Shown here piece by piece: positions 35,285 to 43,745 of a stretch of DNA of 64,000 nucleotides. The position numbers and the translations under genes were made by a program. The notes beneath the pieces are model-generated. The model worked only from the letters and a program-made list of their open reading frames with translations. It was not told where the DNA came from and did no database searches. Every line of letters starts with the position of its first letter. Positions within the stretch are counted from its first letter, which is position 1. The stretch is from Streptomyces lacrimifluminis (lineage in GTDB: Bacteria > Actinomycetota > Actinomycetes > Streptomycetales > Streptomycetaceae). The DNA is taken from the NCBI RefSeq assembly GCF_014646095.1, contig NZ_BMMU01000009.1:124001-188000 (forward strand). Direction: 5' to 3'.

Positions 35285-36135
35285 CTACCGCAGTTCGAGC
35301 GGAAGCGACGTCTGTTCCGCGGCCGGTCCCAGGTATGTGTACTCCGTGGACCTCGCGATGCCCACGGCGTCCAGTCCCTGCCGGAAGCGGACCCGGAAGT
35401 GGACGTTGTCCCCGAGGCCGGGGCGCATACGCAGCAGATCGTCGGGCTCCTCGAAGCGGACGTCGTAGGCCGGCGAGTTCTTGGCGGTGCCGGTCTTCAC
35501 CTTCACCCAGCCGCTCTCTCGCAGCTCGGTGATACGGCCGGAGATGGTGATCTCCTGATCGCGGTTCCTGGTCTCGCGGAGCCGTTCGACATAGCCCCGG
35601 CCTCGTTCCGTCGGCCGGGCCCGGCGCATGCTGCCGTCGGCGCCGTACCAGGTCACGCCCAGGTCGAGCCCGTACTTTCCCAGCGCGCGGGACAGTGCCT
35701 CGACCGCGTCGAAGAGCCTCGCCCATTCGCGGATGTCAACCTCCGACTCCAGGGCGGCCAGCAGTTCGGTGAGCGTGCTCAGGCCCGTGCTCGCGGCGGA
35801 TGTGGCCGGAGCATCCTGGGCGTTCAGGGCGGCTGGCCCGAGGGAGACGGACGGGTACACCGGTCGGGCGTGCACGACAGTGCTACCTGCCGAGACTCCC
35901 GTGAGTTCCAGCTGTACCGGGGTGCCCGCGGCAACGGAGATGGCATGTTCCACAGGGTTGAGCAGGGCATCCCCCACGGAAACCGGAGAGCTCCGCCTTC
36001 CGTGTCCGGACCGGTCAGACGAAGCCGAAGCTCTTCGTCGAGCCGGGCATCCGGTGCGTACTCGCGCGCCGCTGCGAGGCGGCCGGCACGGTGGTCCGCC
36101 TCGATCTCCTCGTCGTCCCTGTCCTCGATACCCAT
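35285..36135 (-). pseudogene. hypothetical protein gene interrupted by a frameshift
   Basis: The 5' part (ATG 36135: MGIEDRDDEEIEADHRAGRLAAAREYAPDARLDEELRLRL) and the 3' part (ALLNPVEHAISVAAGTPVQLELTG... to a stop at 35285) read naturally as one protein but are in different frames, broken near 35970 around a GTGGGGGA run. Frame A already contains coding-like sequence before ATG 36135 (RRALLRDATGAAENTARLLNE) without a start codon, so the true start may lie further up. The C-terminal part has ITISGRITELRESGWVKVKTG and an alpha/beta core I do not recognise. Function unknown. Confidence 0.6.
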
Positions 36136-36260
36136 CTCATTGAGGAGCCGCGCCGTATTCTCGGCCGCGCCCGTGGCGTCCCTCAGGAGCGCGCGCCTGC
36201 GCTCACGCCAGCGGTCGCCGGTCGCAGTCGCACCTCCAGGCCACAGTCCGACCCGACAGT

Positions 36261-36518
36261 TCAGAAACCCAAGTACGTGATCTGGACGACGTACACGCGC
36301 TCGCTCCGCACGACGACCTGGTACGTGAACATGCCGCCGGGGACGAGGATGTCGCCGCCCTTCGGGTCCAGCCCTTCGTGGGCTCGGCCGTGGACGTGGA
36401 GGGCTTCGGCCGCCCTGACCAGCTCGTCCGCCTTCCGGGCAACCACGGCGAGGAAGGGAGCTGGAGCGGTTCGAGCAGTTTCCTCCGCACCGAACGCGTA
36501 CTCCCACTTCCAGCTCAC
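36261..36518 (-). CDS. ParE/RelE-like small protein, putative toxin
   Basis: An 85-residue protein from GTG 36518, overlapping the stop of the DUF6247 gene (GTGA). Sequence: WKWEYAFGAEETART, a helix APFLAVVARKADELVRAAEALHVHG, then a beta-rich tail with GGMFTYQVVVRSERVYVVQITYLGF. Size and fold pattern are like RelE/ParE-type cytotoxic mRNA interferases or gyrase poisons, but catalytic residues cannot be assigned. The coupling to a DUF6247 gene (a repeated arrangement in Streptomyces) suggests a toxin-antitoxin pair with the antitoxin first. Confidence 0.6.
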   Translation of the reverse strand: MSWKWEYAFGAEETARTAPAPFLAVVARKADELVRAAEALHVHGRAHEGLDPKGGDILVPGGMFTYQVVVRSERVYVVQITYLGF

Positions 36519-36862
36519 TCGCGGACTGTCTTCATCGCCTCGTCCAGGACAGAGGTCACTTCCCGAAGGGCCTCCTGAGCGATGACCGGATTTTCGTGCT
36601 CCAGTTGGCTCAGCGCGACGGCGTAACGGGCGGACAGATCGGGGCGGCGCGCGATTTCGATGTTCCTGGCCCAGGCCAGGACCCAGCTCTGCACAGGGCT
36701 GAGTGACTGCCACTCGACCGCCAGGGCGAAGGCCTCGTCCTTCTGGGCCTGCATCTCCTCCAGGCGCCCCGGATCGACGACGGCGAGGGCCGCGCGCAGG
36801 GCGTCAGGGGTGTGTTCGGGACGGGGGATCAGCTCGCGTCCGTGGTCAGACTGGGTGCTCAT
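36515..36862 (-). CDS. DUF6247 family protein, putative antitoxin
   Basis: A 115-residue protein with the DUF6247 pattern: IPRPEHTPDALRAALAVVDPGRLEEM, KDEAFALAVEWQSLSPVQSWVLAWARNIEI and ALSQLEHENPVIAQEALREV. It is mostly helical and acidic. AGGAGG precedes ATG 36862, the best ribosome site in this area. It is translationally coupled to the small ParE/RelE-like gene that follows, so an antitoxin or regulator role is inferred from this arrangement, not from its own motifs. Confidence 0.75.
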   Translation of the reverse strand: MSTQSDHGRELIPRPEHTPDALRAALAVVDPGRLEEMQAQKDEAFALAVEWQSLSPVQSWVLAWARNIEIARRPDLSARYAVALSQLEHENPVIAQEALREVTSVLDEAMKTVRE

Positions 36863-37035
36863 CGTGTCCTCCTGGGGATGCCGTCGCCAGGGTACCGAGC
36901 CGGGTCGGCGGCCGAGCGAGCCTCGGGAGGAAGCGGGAAACGCGTCGGCGGAGAATCTGGCCAGGGGTGACGAGCTGACCATGGCGGGACCTGAGGCTTT
37001 CGTGCGGTGGAGCCGCTGACGTGCGCAGGCGTGCA

Positions 37036-37971
37036 TCAGGCGGCCATGGGAACGGCAACCCGGCAATCGCGGCAGCGACCGGCTTCTGGCCCACGGAAAC
37101 CCCGGTCACAGCCGTCGCAGTTCCGGAGTGGGTGACGGACGGGGACGGTCTCCGGTGGCGGGGGAAGGCCCCCGAATGGCGCCGGGGGTGGCAGTCGGGC
37201 GATGAGTCGGTGGGCCAGGAAAGCGGCCGGGCGCCGCATGCCCTCCGGTGGGAGGTCGCTGATCAGCGCGTGCCGTACGGCGGTGGGGCTCGCGTCGCGT
37301 TCCAGCCAGGTGGCGACGCCGGGGGCGAGGTGGGCTGTGTCGCAGGCGGACAGGAGCAGGTCGGGGTCGAGGCGACGGAGGCCGGCGAGGAGGTCGGTGG
37401 CCTGCTGGAGGAGGCCCGGTCCGGAGTACGCGGGCTGCGGTACGGCGGGGAGGGGCTTGCGTGGGGTGCGCTTCTTCGGCGGGCCGGGGGCAGCGGTGGT
37501 GGGGTGCGCGGGTCGGGGCGGCCGGGCGGACCCGCTGTTGGCGTCGGTGTCGGCGTCGGCGTCGGCAGGGCGCTCCGCGTGATGCCCGGGCTGGTTGCAG
37601 GAGATCGTGCGGGTGACGATGTGGCCGGTGGTGGTGCGTTCGCGGGTTCGGCGCAGGTAGCCGTGGGCTTCGAGTTCGCGCAGGGCTGCGGCGATACGGG
37701 TCGTGCCCTCGGGGAACCTCTTGGCGAGGCTCTTGATGTCGACGGGGGCACCGGGGGGCAGCGACTGGATGTGGACGCTCAGCCCGATGGCGAGCAGCGA
37801 CAGCTCGGGGTGCTGGGCGAGGTGGTTGCCGATCACCGTGAAGCGGTTGGCGTGGCGGGCGTTGTCGTGGATGACGCCGGAGATGCCGGATTTGGGGCGC
37901 CGTTGGGGGTGATTTTTGCCCGCCGGGCGGGACTGGGCGCACGGGGGCGCGCTAGGGTTTTTCGTATCCAT
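37036..37971 (-). CDS. helix-turn-helix regulator with C-terminal zinc finger
   Basis: A 311-residue basic protein. Residues 40-130 carry a winged HTH (RFTVIGNHLAQHPELSLLAIGLSVHIQSLP, then IKSLAKRFPEGTTRIAAALRELEAHGYLRR). A proline/alanine/aspartate-rich linker follows (DADADTDANS). The C-terminus ends with a small finger NCDGCDRGFRGPEAGRCRDCR with two CxxC pairs. This architecture is frequent in Streptomyces accessory regions and is presumably a DNA-binding regulator; the target is unknown. A hairpin lies in its leader at 38001-38034. Confidence 0.8.
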   Translation of the reverse strand: MDTKNPSAPPCAQSRPAGKNHPQRRPKSGISGVIHDNARHANRFTVIGNHLAQHPELSLLAIGLSVHIQSLPPGAPVDIKSLAKRFPEGTTRIAAALRELEAHGYLRRTRERTTTGHIVTRTISCNQPGHHAERPADADADTDANSGSARPPRPAHPTTAAPGPPKKRTPRKPLPAVPQPAYSGPGLLQQATDLLAGLRRLDPDLLLSACDTAHLAPGVATWLERDASPTAVRHALISDLPPEGMRRPAAFLAHRLIARLPPPAPFGGLPPPPETVPVRHPLRNCDGCDRGFRGPEAGRCRDCRVAVPMAA

Positions 37972-38000
37972 CGGGAAGGTGTGCTTCCTTGTTGGTCAGG

Positions 38001-38034
38001 CCCTCGCATTGGGATGCCAGTCCCGGCGAGGGCC
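38001..38034 (-). promoter_or_regulatory. structured leader of the HTH gene, possible cis-regulatory RNA
   Basis: GCCCTCGC (38001-38008) pairs with GCGAGGGC (38027-38034), and inside this GGGA and TCCC pair to form a second stem with a TGCCAG loop. The element lies 30 to 63 bases before the HTH start on the same strand, inside its likely 5' leader. I remember closely similar leaders before such HTH genes in Streptomyces, but cannot verify it here. Confidence 0.5.
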
Positions 38035-38500
38035 GTCGTATGTCCGCTGTAGGCGGTTGTCTGTGGTTGTCCGTGGTCGTGCTGCTGCGCTGAGCGTAAG
38101 GCAGGCAACCGGGCACAAATGCAGCTGAGTTGCTGATGTTCACTCGGGCGAGTGAGTTTGCGCGGGAGCGGCTGTCTGCGGCCGTGGCCGCCGTCTCCGG
38201 CGGGCGGGAGGGGTGGGGTTTGGTTGGTTTCTTTCTCCCTGAGTTCCTTTGGAAGACCGCTGGTCCCACCGGAACACGGAGAGCGGGGTTCCGGTGCGAC
38301 ATCGAGTTCCGCCGGCACCGTTTTGCGAGGCCGCAGCCCCGGCCCCCCACCACGCTGAAGTTGCGGAAGTCGTGTGCGGGTTGGGCCTCGGGGGCGGCCA
38401 TTTGTTGATTCACGTCACTCAGAGGGGCCGCACACGCCTACCGTGAGCAGTGACTCCGCCGTTGCGTACGGTGACTGTCCGGAGCTTGTCCGTCCGGGCG
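38035..38500. other. gene-poor stretch
   Basis: About 460 bases without a supported gene on either strand. It contains scattered G/T-rich runs (GTTGTCTGTGGTTGTCC, GGGGTGGGGTTTGGTTGG) unlike the flanking genes and leads directly into the broken aminotransferase fragment. It looks like an accessory junction zone. Confidence 0.45.
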
Positions 38501-38504
38501 TCCG

Positions 38505-38683
38505 GAGTGCCCCTGCGGCACGACGGCATCGACGTGGACATCCTCAAGGAGCGCCTGCGCACCGAGGTGCCCGCCTTCGTCTACGTCATCCCGGACTTCC
38601 AGAACCCCGGCGGGGTGACCACGAGCGAGGAGAAGTGCCGCGAACTGGTGCGGCTCTCCGCCGAGTTCGTTGACCGGGGTCTG
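38505..38683 (+). pseudogene. fragment of a MocR/2-aminoadipate-type aminotransferase
   Basis: This stretch reads VPLRHDGIDVDILKERLRTEVPAFVYVIPDFQNPGGVTTSEEKCRELVRLSAE, matching the middle of class I PLP aminotransferases of the MocR/LysN type (the PDFQNPGG element sits before the PLP-binding region). The ends of the gene are missing; the frame runs on into unrelated sequence at 38683, where a BenE fragment begins. It lacks the Schiff-base lysine and cannot be active. Confidence 0.7.
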
Positions 38684-38957
38684 CGGGGCCACCCTCGTAG
38701 GGCTGTTCACCACCCTGCCGACGGACCTGGTCGCCGTCGTCGCCGGGGTGGCGCTCCTGGGCACGTTCTCCACGAGCCTCGCGCAGACCCTCGCCGACGA
38801 GCCCGGCAGAGACGCGGCCGTGGTGACGTTCCTGGCCACGGCGTCGGGCACCACGCTGGGTGGGATCGGTTCGGCCTGCTGGGGTCTCGTCCTGGGCCTG
38901 GCGACACACGGACTGCTCACCTGCCGGCCACTTCGTCCACGTCGTCGAAGGACATGA
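38670..38957 (+). pseudogene. C-terminal fragment of a BenE-type benzoate/H+ symporter
   Basis: In a frame different from the aminotransferase piece, a 95-residue product begins LTGVCGATLVGLFTTLPTDLVAVVAGVALLGTFSTSLAQTLADE and ends GTTLGGIGSACWGLVLGLATHGLLT. The order of hydrophobic segments, the ADE loop and VVTFLATASG match the last two or three membrane helices of the BenE benzoate transporter. The N-terminal three quarters are absent. The junction with the aminotransferase fragment lies at 38670-38685, so two unrelated genes have been joined by deletion or insertion. Confidence 0.65.
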
Positions 38958-38985
38958 CCGTTCCGCCCCTTCGGGCACAAAAGAA

Positions 38986-39023
38986 CCCGACCGCTGGCGA
39001 CGGGGGATGCACCAGCGATCGGG
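38986..39023. terminator. hairpin downstream of the BenE fragment
   Basis: CCCGACCGCTGG (38986-38997) pairs with CCAGCGATCGGG (39012-39023), 11 perfect pairs and one G-U, around a 14-base loop. It follows the BenE fragment and precedes the convergent WD40 gene, so it may end transcription in either direction. More imperfect hairpins (GGGAGTC/GACTCCC) follow in 39055-39110. Confidence 0.6.
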
Positions 39024-39235
39024 CTCTGGCCAAGGGTAACAAGACTGCATGCTCAGTGGGAGTCGAGTGTTCCCCTCTGACTCCCAGTTGTGACTGGGAT
39101 CACTCTCATTCACCCCTGTTCCAGTACAACCGTTTCCGTGGACCACACACCGACACGCTGACCGCTTCCGGGAAGCGGCGAGCGGGCGGCGCGGTCGGGA
39201 CCCGCCCGGTCCCCCTGTCCCCCACGCGCCTACGT

Positions 39236-42200
39236 CTACGCGTCACACGGCGGCTCGTACGACAGTCGCGGCAGATACTCGTGCCATCTCTCCGCTGTCA
39301 GGACGCCCCGGGTCGTCGAGCAGATGTGGGTGACCGCCGCGTCGACGTCGAGGTTCCACAGGCGGACCGTGTCCGCGCCGCTCGACACTCCGACGATGCC
39401 GCCGCGGGGGCTGAACGCCAGGAAGTTGCCCGTCTTGGCGTTGGGGCTCATCGACTGGCCGATGGACGTGGCCCTCGACGGATCGGCGACGTCCCAGAGC
39501 CGGACCCCGTTGTCGTTGCCGCCGCTCGCCAGGATCTCTCCGCCCGGGCTGAACGACAGTGACTCGACCGCCTCCGTGTGCCCGGTGAGGGGAGAGCCCA
39601 GGCCGTGCGTCCTGGCCGGGTCGGTGACGTCCCAGAGGCGGACCGTGCCGTCGTCGCTCCCGCTGGCGAGCGTACGGCCGTCCGGACTGTAGGCGAGTTC
39701 GTTGACCGGGCCGAGGTGGCCCTTGAGCACCTTGCCGAGAAGGGTGGCCCTGGCCGGGTCGGTGACGTTCCAGAGCCGGATCGTGCCGTCCGCGCTCGCG
39801 CCGGCCAGGGTGCGCCCGTCCCGGCTGAAGACGAGGGAGCTGACGTAACCCTTGTATCCGGTGAGCTGGGGGCCCAGGGGGCGCAGCTGAGCCGGGTCGC
39901 TCGCGTCCCACAACTGGATGGTGAAGTCCTCGTAGGCCGTGGCCAGCGTGCGTCCGTCCGGGCTGAACACCACCGAGGCCGCGAACCGGGTCTTCAGTCT
40001 GACGGGGGCCGCCCAGGCGACGGGATGCTCCGGGTCGCCGACGTTCCACAGCTGCACCGTGCTGTTCCCGGCCGCCATCGCGAGCGTGCGGCCGTCCGGG
40101 GAGAACACCGGCGTCCGCACCTCGCCCTCCCCGGGCGTGAACGGCTCGCCCTGCGCCACGGGATGATCGGGCCGTTCCACGTTCCACAGCCGGACGCGTC
40201 CGTCGCGCGAACCCGTGGCGAGCAGCTTGCCGTCCGGGCGGAACACCCCGAGGCGGCCGATCATGTCCGACGTCGGCAGCGACCACAGCCGGACCCGGCT
40301 GTCGCCGCTTCCCGTGGCGAGCGTACGGCCGTCGGGGCTGAAGCCCAGCGCGTACATCTCGCCGCTGCTGCCCGCGAGGGGTTCGCCGACCTGTGAGGGG
40401 TACTGCGGATCGCTGACGTTCCACAGACTCGCCGTGCTGTCCGCGCTGGCGGCGGCCAGCGTGGACCCGTCCGGGCTGAAGGCCACCGACCAGATCGCGT
40501 CGGTGTGGCCGGTGAGCGGCGCGCCGAGCTGGGCGGCGTGCGCGGGGTCGGACACGTCCCACAGCCGGATCGTGTCGTCGGCGGCGCCGCTGGCCAGGGT
40601 GCGGCCGTCGGGGCTGAAGGCCACGGAGTGCACCAGGGCCGTATGGCCGGTCAGTCTCGTGCCGTACGGCTTCGGGTCGCCCGGCTCCGACACGTCGTAC
40701 AGCCGGATCGCGTGGTCGTCGCCGCCCGCCGCCAGTTTCCGTCCGTCAGGGCTGAACGCGATCGCGCGCACCGCGGCGCCCGCGCCGGTGAGGGTGCCGA
40801 TCGACTTGGGGCGGGCCGGGTCGGCCATGTTCCACAGACGGACCGTGCGGTCCTCGCCGGCGGAGGCGAGCGTACGGCCGTCCGGGCTGAAGGCGATCAG
40901 ATAGATCGTGCCGTCGTGGCCGGTCAGGGGGGCGCCGAGGGAGCGCGGACGCGCGGGGTCGGACAGGTCCCACCGGCGGATCGTGCCGTCGTCGCCCGCG
41001 CTGACGAGGGTGCGGCCGTCGGGGCTGAAGACCGCGCTGCTCACCCAACTCGCGTTCCCGGCGAGGGGTTTGCCGAGCGGCCTGGGGTTCGACGGGTCCG
41101 CCACGTTCCACAGGCGTACGGTCCTGTCGTAGCTGGCGGTGGCCAGGAGCCGCCCGTCCGGGCTGAACGTGGTGAGGTAGACGGCGCCGGTGTGGCCGAT
41201 CAGCGGGGTGGACAGCGGTGTGTTCACGATCGAGATCAGCCGGCTGCGGGTGCTCGCGTCGTCCGGGCGAAGCTCGTGGGCGACCAGACTGAGCTGCGCC
41301 GACAGCGACGGGTCGGTGTACTGGACGCGGTCGGCCTCGGCGAGCACGTTCTCGAACACCGCGTCGTCGCGCTGCTGCCGGGCGATCAGCGCCGCACCGC
41401 CCGCCAGCAGGGCCAGTACGACCACCACGGCGACGGCGGCGCGGCTGACCAGGACGGTGCGCCGGCGCAGCCTGACCGAGGCGGCCAGGAACTGCACCGC
41501 GCTGCGGGTCAGGCTGGTGTCACCGGCGGACTTCGCCCAGCTGTGCGCCTGCTCCAGCCGTGAGCCCCGGTAGAGGAGGGAGGAGTCGCGCTTCGACTCC
41601 TCCCAGGCTCTGCTGTCGTCCTCAAGGCGCTGGCGCAGCAGGTTGCCGCCCCGGTCCTCGTCGATCCAGTCGCGCAGGCGCGGCCAGGCGTGCAGCAGCG
41701 CCTCGTGGGTGATCTCCACGCTCTCCGCGTCGAGCGTCACCAGCCGGGCGCGTACCAGCGCTTCGAGGGACTCCTCCGTCTTGCCCGGGTCCGTCGACTC
41801 GGCGGCCAACTGCCGCCGCGTACCGCGCCTGCGGGTGGCCTGGGTGTCCTCGCCCAGCCGCACCAGCCGCAGCAGCAACAGCCTCGCGGCGGTGCGTGCC
41901 GCCGGGTCGAGGCCGGTCCAGGCGTGCTCGGCGGTCGCCGCGACCGCTCCCTGGATACCGCCGGCCGCACGGTAGCCGGACAGCGTCAGCCGGCCCGCCT
42001 TGCGGCGCTGCCAGGTGGCGAGAAGGGCGTGCGAGAGGAGCGGCAGGACGCCCGCGTCGTGTGTTCCGCGCGGGCCGTCGGCGCTCACCTCCCGCACGAT
42101 CAGCTCGGCGAGTCCCGGTTCGAGCTCCAGGCCGACGGCCTTGGCGGGGCCGCTCACCGCATCCCGCAGCTCGGCGGTGGTCAGCGGCCCGAGGACCATG

Positions 42201-43315
42201 TGCCGGTGCTGGAGCGCGTCGGCGAGTTCGGGGTGGCGCAGGCACTGGTCGTAGAAGTCGGCGCGGATGCCGAGGACGACGAGCGCGGGCGCCGGCTCGC
42301 CGGACCCGGCCGCCTCGCCGGGACCGGCCCGCTCACCTGGTCCGGGGGGCGAGGAAGCGGCGTGCAGGAGCTGGATGAACGTGTTGCGGACCGTCTCGTC
42401 GGCGCAGAGGGTGAACGTTTCCTCGAACTGGTCGACGATGACGACAGGGCGGGCGGGAGCGGCGGTCGCGGAGTCGGGGGAGTCCGGGGCGTCGCGGCGG
42501 GCCCAGGCGGCGACCGTCTCCCGTACCGCACGGGCGAATCCGGGCGTACCTGGCTCGGTCGCCGGCTCCCCGGCGGGGGACAGGATCTCCGCGAGCCCGG
42601 GTATACGGCGGGTCAGTTCGGCGAGGGGATCACTGCCCGGCACGAGCTGGAGGACCTCGCGGGCCGGCTCCCCCGGGCCGCCCAGCGCCCCCTCCTGCAG
42701 CGCGGGCACCAGCCCGGCGCTCAGCAGGGAGGACTTGCCGGCCCCGGAGGCGCCCACGAGCATGACCAGACCCCCCGCGCCCGGTTCCGGGGTCTCCGCG
42801 GCGTGGAGCTGGGCGACGAGGGCGTCGGTGCTCCGCTCCCGGCCGAAGAACCACCGGGTGTCCTCCAGCCGGTACGCGGCGAGGCCCCGGTAGGGGCACA
42901 CCCCGCCCGGCACGGCCGCGATCTCGGCGGCGGGCGGTTCCTCCTCGTCCAGGGACCCGGCGATCCGGTCGCCCACCGGGTCGGCGACGGCACGCTCCCA
43001 CAGGCGCTGCCACTGGACCATGTCGTACAGCCCCGGAGAGACGGGCACGGGCCGGTCGCGCCGGGCCGGCGGGACGAGGACGCTCAGTACGGCGGCGAGG
43101 GCGGCGAACTGCGCGGGCACGTTCCTGGCCCGCCGCCAGTCGCTGATCCGCTGGACGGAGACCCGCACGGGGCGTCCGCGTTCGTCGACCCGCTGCAACT
43201 GGGCGACGGCTTCGGCCACCCGTTTGAGGGGAGGATTACCGGCCTCCTTGTACAACAGCGCGAGCCGTTCCGCGAAGGCCGTGCGTGCCCCTGAGTCGGA
43301 ACTCAAGGTCTCCAC
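39236..43315 (-). CDS. nSTAND-type NTPase with HTH and 14 WD40 repeats
   Basis: A 1359-residue multidomain protein. Residues 1-95 form an XRE-like helical domain (VAEAVAQLQR...VQRISDWRRAR). An nSTAND1 NTPase follows, with Walker A GASGAGKSS near 187-196 and Walker B VVIVDQFEE near 291-299. A membrane helix (about 619-645) then leads to 14 WD40 repeats from residue 705 to the end (pattern FSPDGRTLASGSxDxTVRLWDV), enough for two seven-bladed propellers. STAND proteins are signalling or defence switches that oligomerise on ligand binding. The propellers and membrane anchor here suggest sensing at the envelope; the ligand is unknown. Confidence 0.9.
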   Translation of the reverse strand: METLSSDSGARTAFAERLALLYKEAGNPPLKRVAEAVAQLQRVDERGRPVRVSVQRISDWRRARNVPAQFAALAAVLSVLVPPARRDRPVPVSPGLYDMVQWQRLWERAVADPVGDRIAGSLDEEEPPAAEIAAVPGGVCPYRGLAAYRLEDTRWFFGRERSTDALVAQLHAAETPEPGAGGLVMLVGASGAGKSSLLSAGLVPALQEGALGGPGEPAREVLQLVPGSDPLAELTRRIPGLAEILSPAGEPATEPGTPGFARAVRETVAAWARRDAPDSPDSATAAPARPVVIVDQFEETFTLCADETVRNTFIQLLHAASSPPGPGERAGPGEAAGSGEPAPALVVLGIRADFYDQCLRHPELADALQHRHMVLGPLTTAELRDAVSGPAKAVGLELEPGLAELIVREVSADGPRGTHDAGVLPLLSHALLATWQRRKAGRLTLSGYRAAGGIQGAVAATAEHAWTGLDPAARTAARLLLLRLVRLGEDTQATRRRGTRRQLAAESTDPGKTEESLEALVRARLVTLDAESVEITHEALLHAWPRLRDWIDEDRGGNLLRQRLEDDSRAWEESKRDSSLLYRGSRLEQAHSWAKSAGDTSLTRSAVQFLAASVRLRRRTVLVSRAAVAVVVVLALLAGGAALIARQQRDDAVFENVLAEADRVQYTDPSLSAQLSLVAHELRPDDASTRSRLISIVNTPLSTPLIGHTGAVYLTTFSPDGRLLATASYDRTVRLWNVADPSNPRPLGKPLAGNASWVSSAVFSPDGRTLVSAGDDGTIRRWDLSDPARPRSLGAPLTGHDGTIYLIAFSPDGRTLASAGEDRTVRLWNMADPARPKSIGTLTGAGAAVRAIAFSPDGRKLAAGGDDHAIRLYDVSEPGDPKPYGTRLTGHTALVHSVAFSPDGRTLASGAADDTIRLWDVSDPAHAAQLGAPLTGHTDAIWSVAFSPDGSTLAAASADSTASLWNVSDPQYPSQVGEPLAGSSGEMYALGFSPDGRTLATGSGDSRVRLWSLPTSDMIGRLGVFRPDGKLLATGSRDGRVRLWNVERPDHPVAQGEPFTPGEGEVRTPVFSPDGRTLAMAAGNSTVQLWNVGDPEHPVAWAAPVRLKTRFAASVVFSPDGRTLATAYEDFTIQLWDASDPAQLRPLGPQLTGYKGYVSSLVFSRDGRTLAGASADGTIRLWNVTDPARATLLGKVLKGHLGPVNELAYSPDGRTLASGSDDGTVRLWDVTDPARTHGLGSPLTGHTEAVESLSFSPGGEILASGGNDNGVRLWDVADPSRATSIGQSMSPNAKTGNFLAFSPRGGIVGVSSGADTVRLWNLDVDAAVTHICSTTRGVLTAERWHEYLPRLSYEPPCDA

Positions 43316-43745
43316 CCCTTACTTCCCCCGCGTGGTCATCCGGTGTCATCCGGACCGGAAAACCCATTCTATATGGCTGACCTGCGGTTAAGTCGTCCGT
43401 CCTGTACCGGAACCTCCTCTCCTGAGGCCCTGGATGGCAGGATCATGACGCAACAAGGAACCAGCCACGTGGCGTCCACCCGGACCACCAGCGCGGCGAT
43501 CCCCAGGGCAGCCAGGGAACCGAACGTTCTCGGCCAGCTTCTGTGGGTTGTCGCCGGCCGGGGTGTCGGTCGCACCACGCGGACCCGAGATCCGTGGAAC
43601 CGGCACCGTCCGGAGCCTCCCGGGTCCCCGTCCATCGTTCGGCACCGGTCCCCACGTGGGGAGGGACCGGTGCCGAACGTCGTGGTGGGCGCAGTACGGT
43701 GCCGGTACGCGCAGGGGCCTTGTCGGGGTTGTTGGGGGAGAACCG
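43316..43745 (+). other. intergenic region between the WD40 gene and the response regulator
   Basis: 430 bases with no well-supported gene between two divergent genes. The part near 43316-43390 is AT-richer and could hold the WD40 gene promoter. An open frame over 43448-43735 (MTQQGTSHVASTRTT...) has no recognisable domain. The dominant element is the perfect 17-bp inverted repeat at 43636-43679 just upstream of the response regulator. Confidence 0.45.
43636..43679. promoter_or_regulatory. perfect 17-bp inverted repeat upstream of the response regulator
   Basis: Arm CGTTCGGCACCGGTCCC (43636-43652) is followed, after the 10-base centre CACGTGGGGA, by its exact complement at 43663-43679. The centre contains CACGTG. 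It ends 66 bases before the TTG start of the response regulator and has no T-run, so it could be an operator or a leader hairpin rather than a simple terminator. Confidence 0.75.

Noticed and set aside
38130..38460. Small plus-strand frames between the HTH gene and the aminotransferase fragment
   Set aside because: They lack a ribosome site, consist of R/G-rich low complexity and overlap each other on both strands.
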